The notes under the pieces: generated by a model
Database searches by the model: none
The model's input: the letters and a program-made list of their open reading frames with translations, nothing else
What the model was told of the DNA's origin: nothing
DNA from: Chryseobacterium gleum
GTDB taxonomy: Bacteria; Bacteroidota; Bacteroidia; Flavobacteriales_D; Crocinitomicaceae
Length of the DNA stretch: 64,000 bases
Direction: 5' to 3'
NCBI GenBank assembly: GCA_945882095.1
Contig: CAMCWF010000008.1
Span: 1-64,000, forward strand
Translations under genes and position numbers: made by a program
Shown: piece by piece, positions 61,840 through 64,000 of the stretch
Layout: every line of letters starts with the position of its first letter
How positions within the stretch are numbered: position 1 is the stretch's first letter

Positions 61840-64000
61840 ACCTATAACGGTCATAAACCCAGCTTCCTCTACGTCGGTTCCTCCCAACATTTGACCTTTC
61901 AGCTTGTAGAAATACACGCCGTCGGTACACGCTTCGCCTTGGGTCGTTTTTGCATTCCAAATCGCAGTACCTGTTTGGTTGGTTAGGGTATACACAACAT
62001 CTCCCCAACGGTTGACAATCAAGATGTCGTAAGATTTAAAGAAAACCTCAGAAAACACCATTACGTCATTCACATTATCTCCATTTGGTGTAATAACGTT
62101 TGGAATGATTAAATCAGGATCCTTGACATTTACCACCAAAAAGAAGGTGTCAACACAACCCTGCGCATCGTTAACAGTGAGAACGATTGTATACGGTCCA
62201 CTCACCGAAAAGGCCGTCGTTTGATTGGATCCGTTGTTTACGGTGAAAGTAGTATCCCCAACATAAGACCACGTCCATGAAACGATGGGACTTGATACAA
62301 AAGTCGACAAGTCATCAAAAACAATAGGATCATTTTGATCAACCAGCATTGGCGTTGCTGTAAAATTAGCATTCAATCCATCGTCTTGTACGCTTACAGT
62401 ATCCAAAATCGTAGTGATTTCACACCCATCAATGCTTATCAAAGTAACACTCGCCACATAAGATCCTGGAGTGTCATAGTTATAGAAAAAATTGGTTTGG
62501 TTGTAAACATAATTTCCATCGCCCATGTTCCAAACCAAGCTGTCCACATTTTGCGCATTTTGTACTAAAAACCCTGCACCTTGCACACAAGTTGCTGCAT
62601 TCTGAACAGAAGCAGGACTACCGGATGGTCCGCCAATGGCGACGTAATCATTAACCGTAGTATCGTCAATACAACCGTATTGATCCGTTACTTGAAAATA
62701 CAAATCAAAGACGCCATTCGTAACAAACGTGTTGCTAGGATCCTCCAAGGTAGAGGAATTTCCATTTCCAAACTGCCAGTTCCACGCAGTAAGATTCCCA
62801 TAGGATTGTGATGAATCAACGTAAGCGCCAAACAAAGGTGGACAGGTATATTCTCCGTTGCCATTTTGTGCTGCTCCGGAAAATGTATAGGTAGGAATGG
62901 CATGAGGAAGAGATACAGTCACCAACTGTGTTAAAGTATCTTGACATCCATTGGAGTCTATGGCAATCAAGGAAACGGTGAAATTATCTGTTAGTTGAGA
63001 AACGGGTAGATTTCCAGGTGCGTTATAGATCAATCCTGTATCAGCACTTGTCGAAACTTGCTGGTTGTTCACGTACCATTCGTAGGTTAATGTACCAACA
63101 CCAGAGGAGGAATTTACAGTCAGTGTAGTGTCTGAATTACAAACTACACTTGGGAAAGTGAAATTAGCAATCGGTTTTGTAATGGTAATGGGCACCGTTG
63201 CGGGGGATGAAGAACAACCAAAAACATCATGAGCTACCATGGTTGCTGTGTAAGTTCCAGAACCTGTAAAAGTATGGGTAATGGGTTGATTCACGCTGTT
63301 GGTGGTCACAGATGTGTTGTTGTCGGAAAAGGTGGTGACAAAGTATGACAAAGGCATTCCGTTTCCTGCATTCATTGAGTTGTTTGCGAAGGTGACCAAG
63401 AAAGGCGAACAACCCACCGCATCTTGCGTACTTAATATGCCAAAGGGAGTATTCAAAACCCTAACTGGATGCGAAATTTGTGCAGTACATCCGACGCTAT
63501 TTGTGACGGTTAGGGTGACGTTAAACAATCCTTGCGCTGTATACACATAACTTGGATTAGGTCCCGTGGAAACCGTTTGCCCATTGCCCATCGCGTAAAC
63601 CCAATTGGTAATCGGATGTGGACTTGGAGGTGTACTCCATGAAGTACTTGAATTCAATAACAACAAGGTATCGTTTTTACACACCGAGTCATTTGACATG
63701 GTGAATTGTGACGAGATTTGTGATATGTGTATGGTTTTGGTTATACTGTCGTTACAGCCAGTTGTAAAATTTCGAATCACTTGCTCCACGGTATACGAAC
63801 CGTAGTTTGCGAAATTATGCACGGCATTTCCATTATTGGGACCGTCCAACACCGCATTCCCAATGTTTGTATTGGGTGTGCCATCGCCCCATTCCCAGGT
63901 CATATTCACGTTGTCAGGTTGTTCACCATGAATGGAGATGTCTGTGAAGGATACGTTTACCGGTAAAGATGCAGGATTACAAAACAACTGAGAGGAAGGC
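61831..64000 (-). CDS. PKD-repeat surface protein with type B T9SS CTD (5' end outside window)
   Basis: The reading frame is open from the right edge (no stop before base 64000), so the N-terminus and signal peptide lie outside. The visible about 720 residues hold a series of PKD-like domains of about 80-95 residues (WEWGDGTPNT, WNWQFGNGNSSTLEDPSN, LVWNMGDGNYVYN, SWTWSYVGD) with paired Cys. The type B CTD follows (IIPNVITPNGDNVNDVMVFS, VNRWGDVVYT, GVYFYKLKG, FMTVIGSK). It should be exported through SprA and held at the cell surface. No PorP/SprF gene is visible next to its 3' end. A TTG at 63987 is the first in-frame start-like codon but is not the real start. Confidence 0.92.
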   Translation of the reverse strand, partial: PSSQLFCNPASLPVNVSFTDISIHGEQPDNVNMTWEWGDGTPNTNIGNAVLDGPNNGNAVHNFANYGSYTVEQVIRNFTTGCNDSITKTIHISQISSQFTMSNDSVCKNDTLLLLNSSTSWSTPPSPHPITNWVYAMGNGQTVSTGPNPSYVYTAQGLFNVTLTVTNSVGCTAQISHPVRVLNTPFGILSTQDAVGCSPFLVTFANNSMNAGNGMPLSYFVTTFSDNNTSVTTNSVNQPITHTFTGSGTYTATMVAHDVFGCSSSPATVPITITKPIANFTFPSVVCNSDTTLTVNSSSGVGTLTYEWYVNNQQVSTSADTGLIYNAPGNLPVSQLTDNFTVSLIAIDSNGCQDTLTQLVTVSLPHAIPTYTFSGAAQNGNGEYTCPPLFGAYVDSSQSYGNLTAWNWQFGNGNSSTLEDPSNTFVTNGVFDLYFQVTDQYGCIDDTTVNDYVAIGGPSGSPASVQNAATCVQGAGFLVQNAQNVDSLVWNMGDGNYVYNQTNFFYNYDTPGSYVASVTLISIDGCEITTILDTVSVQDDGLNANFTATPMLVDQNDPIVFDDLSTFVSSPIVSWTWSYVGDTTFTVNNGSNQTTAFSVSGPYTIVLTVNDAQGCVDTFFLVVNVKDPDLIIPNVITPNGDNVNDVMVFSEVFFKSYDILIVNRWGDVVYTLTNQTGTAIWNAKTTQGEACTDGVYFYKLKGQMLGGTDVEEAGFMTVIGSK

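Overview
The window looks like chromosomal DNA of a member of the Bacteroidota, most likely order Flavobacteriales (Crocinitomicaceae/Fluviicola-like; this placement is inference). The evidence is: a complete SprA translocon gene of the type IX secretion system (T9SS); several proteins with T9SS C-terminal sorting domains (CTDs); two PorP/SprF proteins; promoters of the Bacteroidota TTG/TAnnTTTG type; A-rich rather than Shine-Dalgarno leaders; and AT-rich DNA (about 40% GC by eye). I see no transposase, integrase, phage gene, CRISPR array or rRNA. Genes are very tightly packed, with many ATGA or TAATG start/stop overlaps, and no gene-free stretch reaches 300 bases.

Layout. 1-288: initiator tRNA-Met (minus) with a clear promoter and terminator. 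289-2027 (minus): a type B CTD surface protein and its PorP/SprF partner. 2160-7448 (plus): a 1762-residue protein with an N-terminal outer-membrane barrel, about 15 two-cysteine repeats and a Pro/Ala/Lys-rich tail. 7524-9752 (plus): a PpiD/SurA-like folding factor. 9762-25403 (minus): a seven-gene run sucA-sucB-maeB-ruvA-sprA-GNAT-PLC, with a recognisable promoter in front of sucA. 25494-27788: a DUF423 gene (minus), then a lipoprotein-mrp-nfu iron-sulfur unit (plus). 27792-32066 (minus): an S9 peptidase and a semialdehyde dehydrogenase. 32132-39526 (minus): a 2464-residue surface protein with a seven-bladed RCC1 propeller set inside Ig-like repeats and a type A CTD. 39698-50484 (plus): a translationally coupled cassette of a small secreted protein, two giant SprB-repeat/type B CTD proteins, PorP/SprF and an OmpA-family protein. 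50485-60702 (minus): an eleven-gene run with a membrane protein/glycosyltransferase pair, an LMW phosphatase, an RsmI-like methylase, urocanate hydratase, a methyltransferase, an MbnP/MbnH-like copper/di-haem pair, a SUFU-domain protein, an EamA transporter and a secreted DUF4412-like protein. 60707-61839 (plus): ruvC and rnhA. 61831 to the right edge (minus): the 3' part of a PKD-repeat/type B CTD protein.

How the genes work together. The dominant theme is surface display by T9SS. SprA is the outer-membrane pore. PorP/SprF proteins act with partner type B CTD proteins. The two SprB-repeat giants, the RCC1 giant and the PKD protein are cargo, PpiD probably helps fold exported proteins, and the OmpA-family protein probably ties its cassette to peptidoglycan. 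Housekeeping functions (TCA cycle, Holliday-junction processing, Fe-S assembly, histidine degradation) are interleaved. The points most worth a second look are the MbnP-like protein with a T9SS-like tail next to its di-haem partner, the RCC1 propeller nested in an Ig-like domain, the barrel-plus-repeat protein, and the paired 12-repeat cassette.
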